From assembly GCA_964635975.1 (NCBI GenBank), contig CAZWPO010000006.1, positions 71,320-135,319 on the forward strand: a stretch of 64,000 nucleotides of DNA, written 5' to 3'. The translations under genes were made by a program, and so were the position numbers. Below are positions 43,863 to 53,212 of the stretch, one piece after another. Source of the DNA: UBA5314 sp964635975 (GTDB lineage Bacteria; Bacillota; Syntrophomonadia; Syntrophomonadales; Syntrophomonadaceae). The first letter of the stretch is position 1; each line of letters opens with the position of its first letter. Below the pieces are notes generated by a model. The model was given only the letters and a program-made list of their open reading frames with translations, searched no databases and was not told the DNA's origin.

Positions 43863-44435
43863 TCATTTTTCTATATCATTTTTGATTCGGCTCCACTCAT
43901 CATCAACATCGAAATTAGCCCGGCCTAAGCGAGAAACGGGACAATTCAGATTGTAGTCCAATATTTTCTTGGAAATCTCGCTCAGGTGCTCCCAGCTTTG
44001 GGTATAGAAAGCAGTCTTTCTTTGTTCATAACGGCGTATAGCTCCACTGCTTCTCTTTTCGCTAAAAACCATCCTCGTATACTTTTTGAAATCTTCAATT
44101 TCCTTATTTAATTTTACCCATAGAGCGTCAATCTCTTTGCCCAGTTCCATCCAGTAGGGGGCATAGCCGTTATCCTTAAGGATTTTGTAGGCCATATGCA
44201 TTTCATCCGGCGCAAAGGGATTTCCCCCCAGGTCAAGGGGTTCGCCAGCCCCCTCCAGATTGTCGAATTCCCCTTGTTCCATGGCTTTCTTCATCATTGA
44301 TCCTACCAGATCGTGCTGCTTGACCAGGTGTAGAGTTCGCTGCGCTTCGATCGGATAGTCTTGTTTCCATACTTTCTCGGACACCCTGTCAGCTAATTTC
44401 TGCATTTGTTCCTGTTCACACCTATGCTTATTCAT
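43863..44435 (-). CDS. DUF1992 (DnaJ-C28-like) protein
   Basis: 190 aa. The conserved DUF1992 core is clear: AMEQGEFDNLEGAGEPLDLGG, followed by the GYAPYWMELGKEID segment. Function unknown; the family is named after DNAJC28 but this copy has no J domain. The region 43640-43862 next to it shows no gene. Confidence 0.82.
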   Translation of the reverse strand: MNKHRCEQEQMQKLADRVSEKVWKQDYPIEAQRTLHLVKQHDLVGSMMKKAMEQGEFDNLEGAGEPLDLGGNPFAPDEMHMAYKILKDNGYAPYWMELGKEIDALWVKLNKEIEDFKKYTRMVFSEKRSSGAIRRYEQRKTAFYTQSWEHLSEISKKILDYNLNCPVSRLGRANFDVDDEWSRIKNDIEK

Positions 44436-44531
44436 AAGTTAATTCCCTTCATTCTTATGGGCTCCGGGTAGGACTACTTAAATTTTTGGATGTACAGTAT
44501 TTTCATTATTTATAATAAGGTCGTACCGATT

Positions 44532-45209
44532 CTACCAAACTGCTGGTATCAAGCGATATCGTGTCTTCTTTAGATACTCTGTGTACCCCGGCAGGTCTCG
44601 CGCCAGTGTTTCTTCTTCTTTGCTGATCCTATTGATAATAGCAGGTATGGACAGGAGAGAGAATATCAGCGCGGGGTAAGACCCCAGGGCTAGAGGTGTT
44701 AACAACATTATCGTTAACAATCCGGTATACATGGGATGGCGAACTATGGCATAGGGACCGGTTGTAATAACAGCTTGTTCTTTCTCGACCTGTATGACGG
44801 TTGAAGCGTAGCTGTTTTCCCTGAAAACTATAATAATCAAAACATAACCCAGGAAAACCATAAGATCAGCTACGAGCACTACCCAAACTGGTACTGCTGA
44901 CCAGTGAAAGCGAAAGTCAAAACCGGGGATCACAAAGGTTAGCATTGATAAAAATGACAGGGCCCGTATGATGCCTGGCTGTGGCTCTTTTTCTTTGACC
45001 TTCATTCGCCTGGATAATAATCCGGGGTCTTTTTGTGTAAAGTAGGCAGTCGTAATGAGCATCAGTACAAAAAATATCGACCACCAAATCCATGCTTGCC
45101 AAAACTTAAATGATCCTGCCGGAAGAAATAATATTAAACCCATCACAACCATAATTATTACCGGCACCATAAAAGCCTTAAAATTCGATAGATTAGTATT
45201 ATCTCCCAT
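44532..45209 (-). CDS. Isoprenylcysteine carboxyl methyltransferase (ICMT)-family membrane protein
   Basis: 225 aa with about five or six helices and the family motif GPYAIVRHPMYTGLL followed by EEETLARDLPGYTEYLKKTRYRLIP, where SAM-binding residues lie. In bacteria these enzymes methylate small molecules or lipids; substrate unknown. ATG 45209 has GGAGG 8 bp upstream. Downstream neighbour of a MerR-family gene (about 40 bp), which may control it. Confidence 0.85.
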   Translation of the reverse strand: MGDNTNLSNFKAFMVPVIIMVVMGLILFLPAGSFKFWQAWIWWSIFFVLMLITTAYFTQKDPGLLSRRMKVKEKEPQPGIIRALSFLSMLTFVIPGFDFRFHWSAVPVWVVLVADLMVFLGYVLIIIVFRENSYASTVIQVEKEQAVITTGPYAIVRHPMYTGLLTIMLLTPLALGSYPALIFSLLSIPAIINRISKEEETLARDLPGYTEYLKKTRYRLIPAVW

Positions 45210-45250
45210 AGGAACCACCTCCTTGAATTTAGTAACCGGAAAAGCTTTTA

Positions 45251-46066
45251 TTAATCTTCGGTCCGGATAAATTTCTCAAAAAGCTGCTGATACTTTATTT
45301 GGGCGGGTGTCAGCACACCGGCCACCATCTCCTGATACAAGCTTTCTAATGGATTTTTCATTTCTGGATGAATGCAGATCAGATCTTTTACGGGAGGCAT
45401 GCTTTTTACGAGAGCGGCCATTTCACGAGCGAAAGCATCGATCCTGGGATCATCTTCACTTACGTGGGTAAGCTCCGCCCAACGAGCTCCTGATTCCAAA
45501 GCCAGCTGATATTGTTCGGGATGATTTTTAAAATATCCTGCCAGGGTGCGAAAGCTTTCCTGGTAATCTTCACCCCATTGGAAATTATCGAGAATACCGT
45601 ACACTTTACGGTGCTGTTCGTATATTTCCGGACAGGTTCGAGCGTACACTTCAATTTGATCTTTCCCCAACATCTCGGTCATCATTTGGAAGGAAGGAGA
45701 ATTAAAATTGTCTTCATCTAATATCAATGCATTGTCAGCTAGAAGCGTATCTATTTTCGCTAAACGTTCCTCCAGAGTACTCTTTTCATTCAGCAGTTCA
45801 TTGCGCAGGGATTCCAGTACTTCTCGTGCCGTTTTTGGGTTGGGCAGGTTTCCCGTAATTACTTTTATTTGCTTGAGATCCAGCCCCAGCGCTTTTAAGC
45901 GTTTGATTAAACGCATCCGATTCAAATCGGCGGACCCGTATAAACGGTAGCCCCCGGCGGAACGCTGTGGGTCAGGCAGCAAGCCGATCTTGTGGTAATA
46001 ATTTATAGCTTTTAATGTGCACCCGGTCAGTTTTACAAAATCTCCAATCTTAATCCGGTTCTCCAC
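45251..46066 (-). CDS. MerR-family transcriptional regulator
   Basis: About 271 aa. N-terminal MerR winged helix (IKIGDFVKLTGCTLKAINYYHKIGLLP, GGYRLYGSADLNRMRLIKRLKALG) and a coiled coil, followed by a long C-terminal helical domain resembling TipA-like effector domains. No Cys cluster suggesting a metal sensor. Start at GTG 46066 (AGGTGGG upstream) or ATG 46072. Likely regulates the methyltransferase gene after it. Confidence 0.86.
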   Translation of the reverse strand: MENRIKIGDFVKLTGCTLKAINYYHKIGLLPDPQRSAGGYRLYGSADLNRMRLIKRLKALGLDLKQIKVITGNLPNPKTAREVLESLRNELLNEKSTLEERLAKIDTLLADNALILDEDNFNSPSFQMMTEMLGKDQIEVYARTCPEIYEQHRKVYGILDNFQWGEDYQESFRTLAGYFKNHPEQYQLALESGARWAELTHVSEDDPRIDAFAREMAALVKSMPPVKDLICIHPEMKNPLESLYQEMVAGVLTPAQIKYQQLFEKFIRTED

Positions 46067-46072
46067 TGGCAT

Positions 46073-46448
46073 CCCACCTTTCAAAGTCAGTATAAACCAA
46101 ACCCCAAGGGTCTGGTCAACATTATTCCCGACGACATAGTAAGCAAATCAAATAATACACATGATGTGTCCATTCATACATTAAGCCATTGAGAGGCCTG
46201 GAATGATGGCTGGAAAGAGCTGATCATGGATTCCACCACGGCCGCTCCATGGATGAAATGGGCATACCTGAGAATCAACTCATGAAAATTAGGATTTTCG
46301 GAGGGAAGCAAAAGTATTGACATCAATTAAGCAAGACAGAGCACAATTGGGAATCGGGCTCTTTGCTATAATCCATGGTTGTGGGATTAAAGTGGTCCTT
46401 CAATTTCTTCATTTATTAAAAACAGACTGATTTAAAAAAGATTTAGGA
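46073..46448. other. Intergenic region, possibly decayed coding sequence
   Basis: About 375 bp with no intact gene. A TATAAT-like box occurs near 46368. Short stretches in 46190-46290 look coding-like in composition but are broken and not identifiable. Confidence 0.35.
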
Positions 46449-46472
46449 GGGTGAAAGTTGAAACTTTCACCC
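46449..46472. terminator. Hairpin ending the butyrate operon
   Basis: 10-bp perfect stem GGGTGAAAGT (46449-46458) with ACTTTCACCC (46463-46472), loop TGAA. On the minus strand it lies 125 bp after the CoA-transferase stop and is followed by a T-rich run (CTTTTTT) about 8 bases later. Confidence 0.55.
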
Positions 46473-46589
46473 TGCCCAAAAGATAATAAAAGGGGGTTGA
46501 AGTTTTCCCAAATGGTGAAGGAGGAAAAAGGGGAGGTTTTTACGCCAGCACCATCTTCTGGGATTCATAACAATGTTGAATACAGTTAG
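46458..46589 (+). CDS. Possible 43-aa small ORF
   Basis: TTG start with a textbook AGGAGGG site 7 bases upstream, stop at 46587. Product is Lys-rich (MKLSPCPKDNKRG start), unlike any family I know. It overlaps the terminator hairpin and may be accidental. Confidence 0.25.
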   Translation: MKLSPCPKDNKRGLKFSQMVKEEKGEVFTPAPSSGIHNNVEYS

Positions 46590-46596
46590 TAGAAGA

Positions 46597-47940
46597 CTAA
46601 ACGATTTTATTACTTCTCACCCAGATGTTCATACGCTCGGCTTCCTTGATCAAATCATCGCGCAGATCAGGATGGGCGATGTTGATGAGGGCTTCCGCCC
46701 GCTGCCAGGTGGATTTTGATTTCAGCATGGCAATACCATACTCGGTAACTACGTAGAAGTTTATGCTGCGGGGCACGGTTACGATGGCCCCTGGAGTCAA
46801 TATCGGGCAGATTCTCGACTGCAGTCTACCTTCTTTATCCTTGAAAGTAGAAGTCAGGCAGATAAATCCTTTACCACCTCTGGAAATATAAGATCCGGTA
46901 ATGAAGTCCAGCTGACCTCCAGTTCCGGAAATATGCCTAATACCGGATGATTCAGAAGCTACCTGTCCGTATAGGTCCACTTCAATAGCGTTATTGATGC
47001 CGACCACTTTGTCATTGCGGCCAATAATATAGGGATCATTGGTGTAATCCACCGGGTAAATGGCACATGCCGGGTTTTCATCCAAAAAATCATACAGTTT
47101 ATTTGTGCCCATGGCAAAGGTATATACCATCTTGCGCTGGTCCAACTGCTTGCGTACTCCAGTGATACGACCGGCTTCATACATATCTACGAAAGAATCC
47201 ACCAGCATCTCAGTATGAACCCCCAGGTCCTTGAGATCCGATTGAGCGATCATAGCCCCTACCGCGTTGGGCATGGCGCCGATCCCCAGCTGAAGGCATG
47301 CTCCGTCCTCAATTTCCTCAAGGACGATGGAAGCGATCTTCCGGTCGATATCGGAAACCGGCAGTTCGGGGAGTTGGATCATAGGCTGGTTATCGCCTTC
47401 TACAATATAATCAATTTCAGATATATGGATAGACTCTCTTTTTCCGCCCAGGCATATCGGAACTGATTCGTTGACCTCCACTATGACGGTGCGGGCCGTG
47501 TCGCAGATCATGGGGGTAAACGAATTGGAGGTGCCAAAATTAAAAAAACCGTGTTTATCCATGGGCGTCACTTTGATCAAAGCCACATCCGGCTCCACAT
47601 AGCCCCGTTCATAAAAGCTGGGAGCTTGATGATAAGTCAAAGGTACATAATTGCACATATTCTGGTCGTGCAGCTTGCGGCTAGCACCGCTCATATGGTT
47701 GTCGTTGTAAATAAAATGCTTTCTCTCCGGATCAGCCAGAACCGCTTTGGGTGGATACGGGCAGGTCGTAGTCCGGATATTCACGTTATGGAGTTCATCA
47801 ACTCTTCTGGCCAGAGCAGCGTCCAGGTAGGCGGAGTTCATGACGAACTCGCCATAGTGAACCAGGTCGCCAGATCTAACCGCCTTTATGGCCTCGTCAA
47901 CCGGGGTCAATTTACTTTTATACAGCGAAGTAAAATCCAT
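46597..47940 (-). CDS. Acetyl-CoA hydrolase/transferase family CoA-transferase (butyrate/acetate type)
   Basis: 447 aa, last gene of the butyrate operon. Motifs GIGAMPNAVGAMI (CoA-binding turn) and VASESSGIRHISGTGGQLDF, in which the Glu is the expected catalytic residue that forms the glutamyl-CoA thioester. Family members move CoA between butyryl-CoA and acetate (or the reverse), so it would activate butyrate at the expense of acetyl-CoA. Specificity is from context. Confidence 0.9.
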   Translation of the reverse strand: MDFTSLYKSKLTPVDEAIKAVRSGDLVHYGEFVMNSAYLDAALARRVDELHNVNIRTTTCPYPPKAVLADPERKHFIYNDNHMSGASRKLHDQNMCNYVPLTYHQAPSFYERGYVEPDVALIKVTPMDKHGFFNFGTSNSFTPMICDTARTVIVEVNESVPICLGGKRESIHISEIDYIVEGDNQPMIQLPELPVSDIDRKIASIVLEEIEDGACLQLGIGAMPNAVGAMIAQSDLKDLGVHTEMLVDSFVDMYEAGRITGVRKQLDQRKMVYTFAMGTNKLYDFLDENPACAIYPVDYTNDPYIIGRNDKVVGINNAIEVDLYGQVASESSGIRHISGTGGQLDFITGSYISRGGKGFICLTSTFKDKEGRLQSRICPILTPGAIVTVPRSINFYVVTEYGIAMLKSKSTWQRAEALINIAHPDLRDDLIKEAERMNIWVRSNKIV

Positions 47941-47971
47941 CTTTATGATGATGCCTCCTTAAGCAACAATC

Positions 47972-49807
47972 TTAGTATTCAAAAACCTCGACCGGCACAT
48001 CAATGGCAGAAGTATCTGCATCAATGACTATTTCAGCAACGGCCCAGACGTTGGGCACTACATTGCGCAGATAGTACTTGGCAGTGGCTACTTTGCCGGT
48101 ATAGAATTTGTAGTCATAATGGTCAGGACCCACTTCTTTGGCCTTCTTGTCGGCTACAAGACCCTGATCGAGGATCAACCGCCCGCAGAAGAGCTGCGCG
48201 GACGCGGTCAGCACCCGGCGAGAATACAGGGGTACCAGACTTGCATTACTCTTGAAATATCCCTGCAGTGAAGCGGTCATATCCTTGTAGGCGTTAAGGG
48301 CTCTCTCCAGATTGGCAAATTCCTTGGTAAAGGCAGGATTGCTCTTGTTGGCTTCGCAGAATTCTACCATTTCCTGCACCCAGCCAGCGAATACGCTGCC
48401 GCCCTTCATACTCATCTTGCGTCCAACCAGGTCCATGGACTGAATGAAGTTAGTCCCTTCCCAGATGGAGTAGATCTTCATATCGCAGGCTATCTGGCCC
48501 ACCGGGTATTCTGAACAATAACCATAGCCGCCATATGATTGGATAGCCTCTCCGCACAGCCACCAGCCTTCGTCAGACGGGTAGGCTTTGCACAACGGAG
48601 TGGTCATCTCGATCAAATCGCTGGCCGCTTTTCTGACCGCTGGATCAGGATCGCGATGTCTCTGGTCAAAGGCCAGGTAGACGCGGTACAGCATGGCGCG
48701 CATGGCCTCTATATGGGCTTTGCCCATCATCAATGTGCGTTTGATGTCTTCGTGGTTGATGATGGCTACCCGACCGGATTTAGGCTCGGTCATTAAGCGC
48801 CCCTGGATCCTTTCCTTGGCATTGTCGCGGGCATTGGCATAGGCGTTGATAATGCAGGAAAGGGCCATATGACCGGTTTCCATGCGGGCCAGGTTCATCA
48901 TCTGGAACATCTGGGCCATTCCTTCCCCTTTACCATCGTTTAAGCGCGGGTCCACACCCAGCAGCCAGCCGCGGCAGCCATCATTTTCCCCGGCCGCCAA
49001 TGAAGCGGTTACCGATCCATGCAGGCCCATTTTATGCTCGGCGCCGGTGGTCTGAAAATCATTGTCTTCCAGGCTGCCGTCCGCGTTGACCCAGTATTTG
49101 GGAACAATAAACAATGAGATGCCTCCCGTTCCCGGTCTTGCTCCTTCAATCCGGGCCAGGTAAAGGTGAATGATATTTTCCGTAAAGTCGTTGTCACCGC
49201 CGGTAATAAATATTTTATTGCCTTTGATTTTGAAAATCCTGGGGTCGTCGGTGGGATAAGCTTTGGATAAGATATCTCCGACATCAGAACCAGCGCTGGG
49301 TTCGGTCAAGCACATGGTTCCAGACCAGGTCCCGTCCATCATCTTGGGCAGGAACATCGCTTTTAAATCATCAGTAGCATAACTTTGGATAAGGTCAGCA
49401 GCGCCGCTTGTCAATAGGACATAGGGCATAAAGGCCGGGTTAGCAGCGCAGATCAGTTCCCAAACCGCGGCATAGAGCATTTCCGGCAGCACCATGGCCC
49501 CTTCGGAATTGTCGATGTTGCTGGTGCCCCAGCCTTCACTCTGCAGTTTATGGAAAAGAGGGCCCACGCTGGGCGGAGTGGTGACCTTGCCGTCGGCAAA
49601 GCTGACCGGATTTTTCTCCCCGTCCTCATTGGTGGCTTCAATTACTTCCTTGCACATTTTCAAAATGGGTAAAAGGACCGATTTGATATCGTCTTTGGAA
49701 TAGTAATCGGCAAACTGCGGGTAATTGAATACCCCGTCAGTAGGAAGCCATTCCTGAATTATGAATTCGAAGTCCCTTATATTATTGATTGCAAAATTAG
49801 CAGCCAT
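47972..49807 (-). CDS. Acyl-CoA dehydrogenase, long form (butyryl-CoA dehydrogenase-like)
   Basis: 611 aa, longer than the 380-aa classical enzymes because of a C-terminal helical extension (about 480-611), as in the AcdA/DMSP-type long family. TMCLTEPSAGSDVGDILSKA region binds FAD/acyl-CoA; GYGYCSEYPVGQIACDMKIYSIWEGTN holds the FAD-contact end. Oxidises butyryl-CoA to crotonyl-CoA, the energetically hard step of syntrophy. No etfAB is in the operon, so electron-transfer flavoprotein must come from elsewhere. Confidence 0.9.
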   Translation of the reverse strand: MAANFAINNIRDFEFIIQEWLPTDGVFNYPQFADYYSKDDIKSVLLPILKMCKEVIEATNEDGEKNPVSFADGKVTTPPSVGPLFHKLQSEGWGTSNIDNSEGAMVLPEMLYAAVWELICAANPAFMPYVLLTSGAADLIQSYATDDLKAMFLPKMMDGTWSGTMCLTEPSAGSDVGDILSKAYPTDDPRIFKIKGNKIFITGGDNDFTENIIHLYLARIEGARPGTGGISLFIVPKYWVNADGSLEDNDFQTTGAEHKMGLHGSVTASLAAGENDGCRGWLLGVDPRLNDGKGEGMAQMFQMMNLARMETGHMALSCIINAYANARDNAKERIQGRLMTEPKSGRVAIINHEDIKRTLMMGKAHIEAMRAMLYRVYLAFDQRHRDPDPAVRKAASDLIEMTTPLCKAYPSDEGWWLCGEAIQSYGGYGYCSEYPVGQIACDMKIYSIWEGTNFIQSMDLVGRKMSMKGGSVFAGWVQEMVEFCEANKSNPAFTKEFANLERALNAYKDMTASLQGYFKSNASLVPLYSRRVLTASAQLFCGRLILDQGLVADKKAKEVGPDHYDYKFYTGKVATAKYYLRNVVPNVWAVAEIVIDADTSAIDVPVEVFEY

Positions 49808-49844
49808 CTATTTTTACCTCCATTTTCGCCTTAATCGGCAGGCA

Positions 49845-49869
49845 GGGTGGCAGCTACCACCTGCCACCC
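49845..49869 (-). other. Intercistronic hairpin in the butyrate operon
   Basis: 9-bp stem GGGTGGCAG (49845-49853) with CTGCCACCC (49861-49869) between the thiolase stop and the acyl-CoA dehydrogenase start. Without a T-run it is more likely an mRNA stability or processing element than a terminator. Confidence 0.5.
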
Positions 49870-49933
49870 CCACCTGGCAATATCTTTTTAACCGGCAGAC
49901 TTAGCATAGTTGATACACTCAGCCGGTCTGGAT

Positions 49934-51145
49934 TTAGATTTCTCTGGTCCACAGCGAACACATAGCCGGTCCACCGCCTACGCAAAGCGAGGCGCCGCCC
50001 ACGGTCTTGCCCTGTTTTTCCAGTTCATAATATAGCGATACAACGATGCGCAGGGCTGTGCATCCTACTGGGTGGCCCAGTCCGATTCCGGAACCATTGA
50101 CATTGACTTTGTTCATGTCCAGCTCGATGCCGAAGTCTTCTTTGAGCATTTTGCCCACACCTATTACCTGCGGAGCAAAAGCTTCGTTGATCTCCCAGTA
50201 TTCTACATCTTCAAATTTCATGCCCGCTTCTTTCAGGCATTTGGGAATGGCTACCGCCGGGCCCAGTCCCATTACTTCGGGTGCTACGCCTTCGGCGCAG
50301 ATGTTGATGAGCTTCATAAGCGGTTTTAGTCCCAGCTCTGCAGCCTTGGCCTTGGACATGATGATTACTGCAGCAGCCGCGTCGTTCAGTCCGGAGGCAT
50401 TGGCGGCGGTTACCACCCCACCCTTGCGGAATGCGGTGGGCAGTTTCGCCATCTTTTCCACGCTGGCATCGGGAATCATGTGTTCATCTTTAGCATAGTA
50501 AGTGGAGCCCTTTTTGGTTTTGATTTCGATTGGGACGATCTCTCTTTCGAAAGTGCCGTCCTGAGCAGCACGGGTGGCACGCTGGTGGCTCACCAGGGCT
50601 AGCTGGTCGCATTCTTCCCGAGTAATTCCATACTTCTCGGCGATGTTTTCAGCCGTAACTCCCATATGGCCGGGAACCAGCCGGTCTACCAGGCCGTCAT
50701 GCAGCATGGCGTCCTCGATGGAGCCGGGGCCCATACGGTAGCCCATTCTAGCTTTGGGAAGCATGTAGGGGGCGTTGGTCATGCTCTCTACGCCTACCAC
50801 CAGGCCGATTTCGGTTTTACCCAGCTGAATGTTATGGATAGCAATATCCAGAGCCCTCATACCGGAAGCGCAGTTCTGGTTTACGTTACAGGCATTACTT
50901 CTAACTGGCAGGCCGACTTTCATGCCCACCTGGCGGGCAGGCAGAGAACCCTGCATGTGGGGATATACTTCGCCCATAACGATCTCATCGATTATTTCAG
51001 GATTGATTCTGGCTCTATTAATGGCTTCCTGGGCTACTGTGATCGCCAGGTCAAGGGCCTGAAAATCCTTCAGGCTGCCCATAAACTTGGCGATAGGGGT
51101 CCTGCACGCACTGACTATTACAACATCCTGGATCTCTCTCATCAT
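49934..51145 (-). CDS. Acetyl-CoA acetyltransferase (thiolase)
   Basis: 403 aa. Catalytic Cys in NVNQNCASGMRALDIAI, the thiolase His in NEAFAPQVI, second Cys/His in GHPVGCTALRI and the Gly-rich C-terminal loop CVGGGPAMC. Cleaves acetoacetyl-CoA to two acetyl-CoA in butyrate oxidation. ATG behind GAGGAGG; 30 bp after the crotonase gene. Confidence 0.95.
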   Translation of the reverse strand: MMREIQDVVIVSACRTPIAKFMGSLKDFQALDLAITVAQEAINRARINPEIIDEIVMGEVYPHMQGSLPARQVGMKVGLPVRSNACNVNQNCASGMRALDIAIHNIQLGKTEIGLVVGVESMTNAPYMLPKARMGYRMGPGSIEDAMLHDGLVDRLVPGHMGVTAENIAEKYGITREECDQLALVSHQRATRAAQDGTFEREIVPIEIKTKKGSTYYAKDEHMIPDASVEKMAKLPTAFRKGGVVTAANASGLNDAAAAVIIMSKAKAAELGLKPLMKLINICAEGVAPEVMGLGPAVAIPKCLKEAGMKFEDVEYWEINEAFAPQVIGVGKMLKEDFGIELDMNKVNVNGSGIGLGHPVGCTALRIVVSLYYELEKQGKTVGGASLCVGGGPAMCSLWTREI

Positions 51146-51175
51146 TTTGAAAATTCCTCCTCTTCAAATCGTTAG

Positions 51176-51958
51176 CTATTTCCCTTGAAACAGGGGTTTC
51201 CTCTTTTCGAGGAAAGCTCCCATACCTTCTTTATGATCGAAGGTAGAAGTACACATGCCAAACATATCCGATTCTATGCTCATGGCCGTATCTATGTCTA
51301 CCTGCATTCCTTTGCCGATTGCGAACTTGGCAAAGCCTACTGCCAGTCTGGCCTTGGAAGCGATCTCTTTGGCCATTTTTTTAGCTTCATCTATCAGCTG
51401 GTCGGCTGGATAAATGTGGTTGACCAGTCCGATACGATAAGCCTCTTCGGCTTTGATAGTGTTGGCCCGATAAGTAAGCTCTTTGGCCCTGCCTTCACCC
51501 ACCAACCTGGGCAGACGCTGGGTTCCGCCGAATCCCGGAATAACTCCCAGTCCGACTTCCGGCTGTGCGAATACAGCATTTTCCGAAGCCAGCCTGATGT
51601 CACAGGCCATGGCCAGCTCACAGCCGCCACCCAGGGCAAAGCCGTTAATTGCTGCAATGACCGGCTTTTCCAGTAATTCGAGCGTGCGGAAGGTTCTTTC
51701 ACCATAATCGGCGAATTCACGGCCCTCAACTGCAGACAGAGGCTGCATGTATGCTATGTCGGCGCCGGCAACAAAAGCTTTCTCTCCGGCGCCGGTAACG
51801 ATCATAACCTTAATCTCCTCATCTTTTGCAACATCGGCAACGGCGTCCCTTATCTCGGTAAGCGTATCCTTATTCAAAGCATTGAGCGCTTTGGGACGGT
51901 TGATATAGAGAACCGCCAGGTAGTCGTCTTTTTCCAATATTACGTTCTGGTAATCCAT
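51176..51958 (-). CDS. crt: Enoyl-CoA hydratase / crotonase
   Basis: 260 aa crotonase-fold enzyme. VAGADIAYMQPL and FALGGGCELAMACDIRLAS form the oxyanion hole, with the two catalytic Glu in GGGCE and PEVGLGVIPGFGGTQRLPRLVG. Hydrates crotonyl-CoA to 3-hydroxybutyryl-CoA. Between the dehydrogenase and thiolase genes, in pathway order. Confidence 0.93.
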   Translation of the reverse strand: MDYQNVILEKDDYLAVLYINRPKALNALNKDTLTEIRDAVADVAKDEEIKVMIVTGAGEKAFVAGADIAYMQPLSAVEGREFADYGERTFRTLELLEKPVIAAINGFALGGGCELAMACDIRLASENAVFAQPEVGLGVIPGFGGTQRLPRLVGEGRAKELTYRANTIKAEEAYRIGLVNHIYPADQLIDEAKKMAKEIASKARLAVGFAKFAIGKGMQVDIDTAMSIESDMFGMCTSTFDHKEGMGAFLEKRKPLFQGK

Positions 51959-52006
51959 ACTATTGACCCCACTTCCGTCTTAACCATTCGTGTTTGCTGT
52001 CGAGCT

Positions 52007-52855
52007 TTACTTGTTGTAGTCGTAGAAGCCTTTCTTGGTCTTCATGCCCAGCCAGCCGGCTCTGACATATTGTTTCAACGGAGCAGCGGGACGGTATTTA
52101 GGATCTCCGGTTTCTTCATAAAGCGTGTTGCAGACTTCCAGGGCTATATCTATGCCCACCAGGTCAGCAAGCGCCAGGGGGCCCATCGGCCAGCCGGCTC
52201 CTAATTTCATAGCGGTATCGATGTCTGCGGCATTGGCCAGACCTTCGTAGAAAATAAAGGCGCCTTCATTGATGGCCGGAACCAGAATTCTGTTGACCAC
52301 AAATCCCGGACCTTCTTTGACTTGAATAGGCTTTTTATTTATTTCTTTGGATAAGGCAAATACTGCTTCGACACTCTCCTGAGAGGTCTGCGCGGCCGCG
52401 ATGACTTCGATTAGCTGCATAACCTGCGCGGGATTGAAGAAATGCATCCCAACTACCTTTTCAGGCTTTTTATAGGCGGTGGCGATTTCGGTGATGGGAA
52501 GGGCAGAGGTATTAGTGGCGACGATAACATCGTCCTTGAGAATTGACGAAAGCTTGGAATATACATCTTTCTTTATGTTCATTTTTTCCAAGACGGTTTC
52601 CAGAACAAAATCAACGCCTGCCATGTCTTCCAGCTTGACCGTACCGGTAATCTTAAGGGCAGCAACCGTACCAGCCGGCACCTTGCCTTTTTCTTCCTGC
52701 TTGGTCAGGCCGTTTTTAACGCTGGCAATACACCGGTCTACAACTTCCTGGTATATGTCGTAAACAATGACTTCCTTGCCAGCCACGGCAAAAGCCCAAA
52801 CAATTCCGGTGCCCATCGTGCCTGCACCCAAAACTCCTATTTTGTTGAATCCCAT
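52007..52855 (-). CDS. hbd: 3-hydroxybutyryl-CoA dehydrogenase
   Basis: 282 aa, first gene of the operon. NAD Rossmann loop GVLGAGTMGTGIVWAFA, catalytic His in VGMHFFNPAQVMQLIEVI and C-terminal GAGWPMGPLALADLVG. Oxidises 3-hydroxybutyryl-CoA to acetoacetyl-CoA with NAD+. AAGGAGG site. Its leader of about 135 bases begins at the sigma-54 promoter near 53,010. Confidence 0.95.
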   Translation of the reverse strand: MGFNKIGVLGAGTMGTGIVWAFAVAGKEVIVYDIYQEVVDRCIASVKNGLTKQEEKGKVPAGTVAALKITGTVKLEDMAGVDFVLETVLEKMNIKKDVYSKLSSILKDDVIVATNTSALPITEIATAYKKPEKVVGMHFFNPAQVMQLIEVIAAAQTSQESVEAVFALSKEINKKPIQVKEGPGFVVNRILVPAINEGAFIFYEGLANAADIDTAMKLGAGWPMGPLALADLVGIDIALEVCNTLYEETGDPKYRPAAPLKQYVRAGWLGMKTKKGFYDYNK

Positions 52856-53001
52856 AATGATAACCTCCTTAAATTAATCTTTTATAAGTTGTCCACTCTA
52901 GTCAGCTGCTCTGAAAATCCCCCCTTTTACCCGTCCGCCGGGTCTTTGAAAAACATATCGATCATACGTATATTTCTGGCTTGGTTCAGTACGGCTATAT
53001 A

Positions 53002-53020
53002 GAGCAAAAAACGTGCCAAC
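53002..53020 (-). promoter_or_regulatory. Sigma-54 (RpoN) promoter of the butyrate operon
   Basis: On the minus strand TTGGCACGTTTTTTGCTCT: a consensus -24 element (TGGCACG) and -12 element (TTGCT) with the invariant GG and GC 10 bp apart. Predicted start about 52,990. The only enhancer-binding protein gene in the window is directly upstream. Confidence 0.9.
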
Positions 53021-53044
53021 TTTTTAGGGGGGAGGAATATTAGA

Positions 53045-53084
53045 CAAAAAAAGGCGATATACCGCAACTTGCTGGCATACCGCC
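53045..53084 (-). terminator. Terminator of the PAS/sigma-54 regulator gene
   Basis: On the minus strand GGCGGTAT ... ATATCGCC (53084-53053, one G-U pair) followed by seven T. It lies 130 bp after the regulator stop and 26 bp before the sigma-54 promoter, so it insulates the operon from read-through. Confidence 0.8.
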
Positions 53085-53212
53085 GGGGTTATATAGATTT
53101 CATGTTGTCAGAGGGGTCTCTCAGAATAGGAGGGCATAATTTATGGTATTTAGTAAGCCATACCGTTCAATAGCTCAGCAGAACGGCGTTCCTATATTAG
53201 GAGACTTACAGC

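Noticed and set aside
53053..53084. Inverted repeat near the sigma-54 promoter as a possible activator enhancer site
   Set aside because: On the minus strand the stem is followed at once by seven T, so it is better explained as the terminator of the regulator gene.
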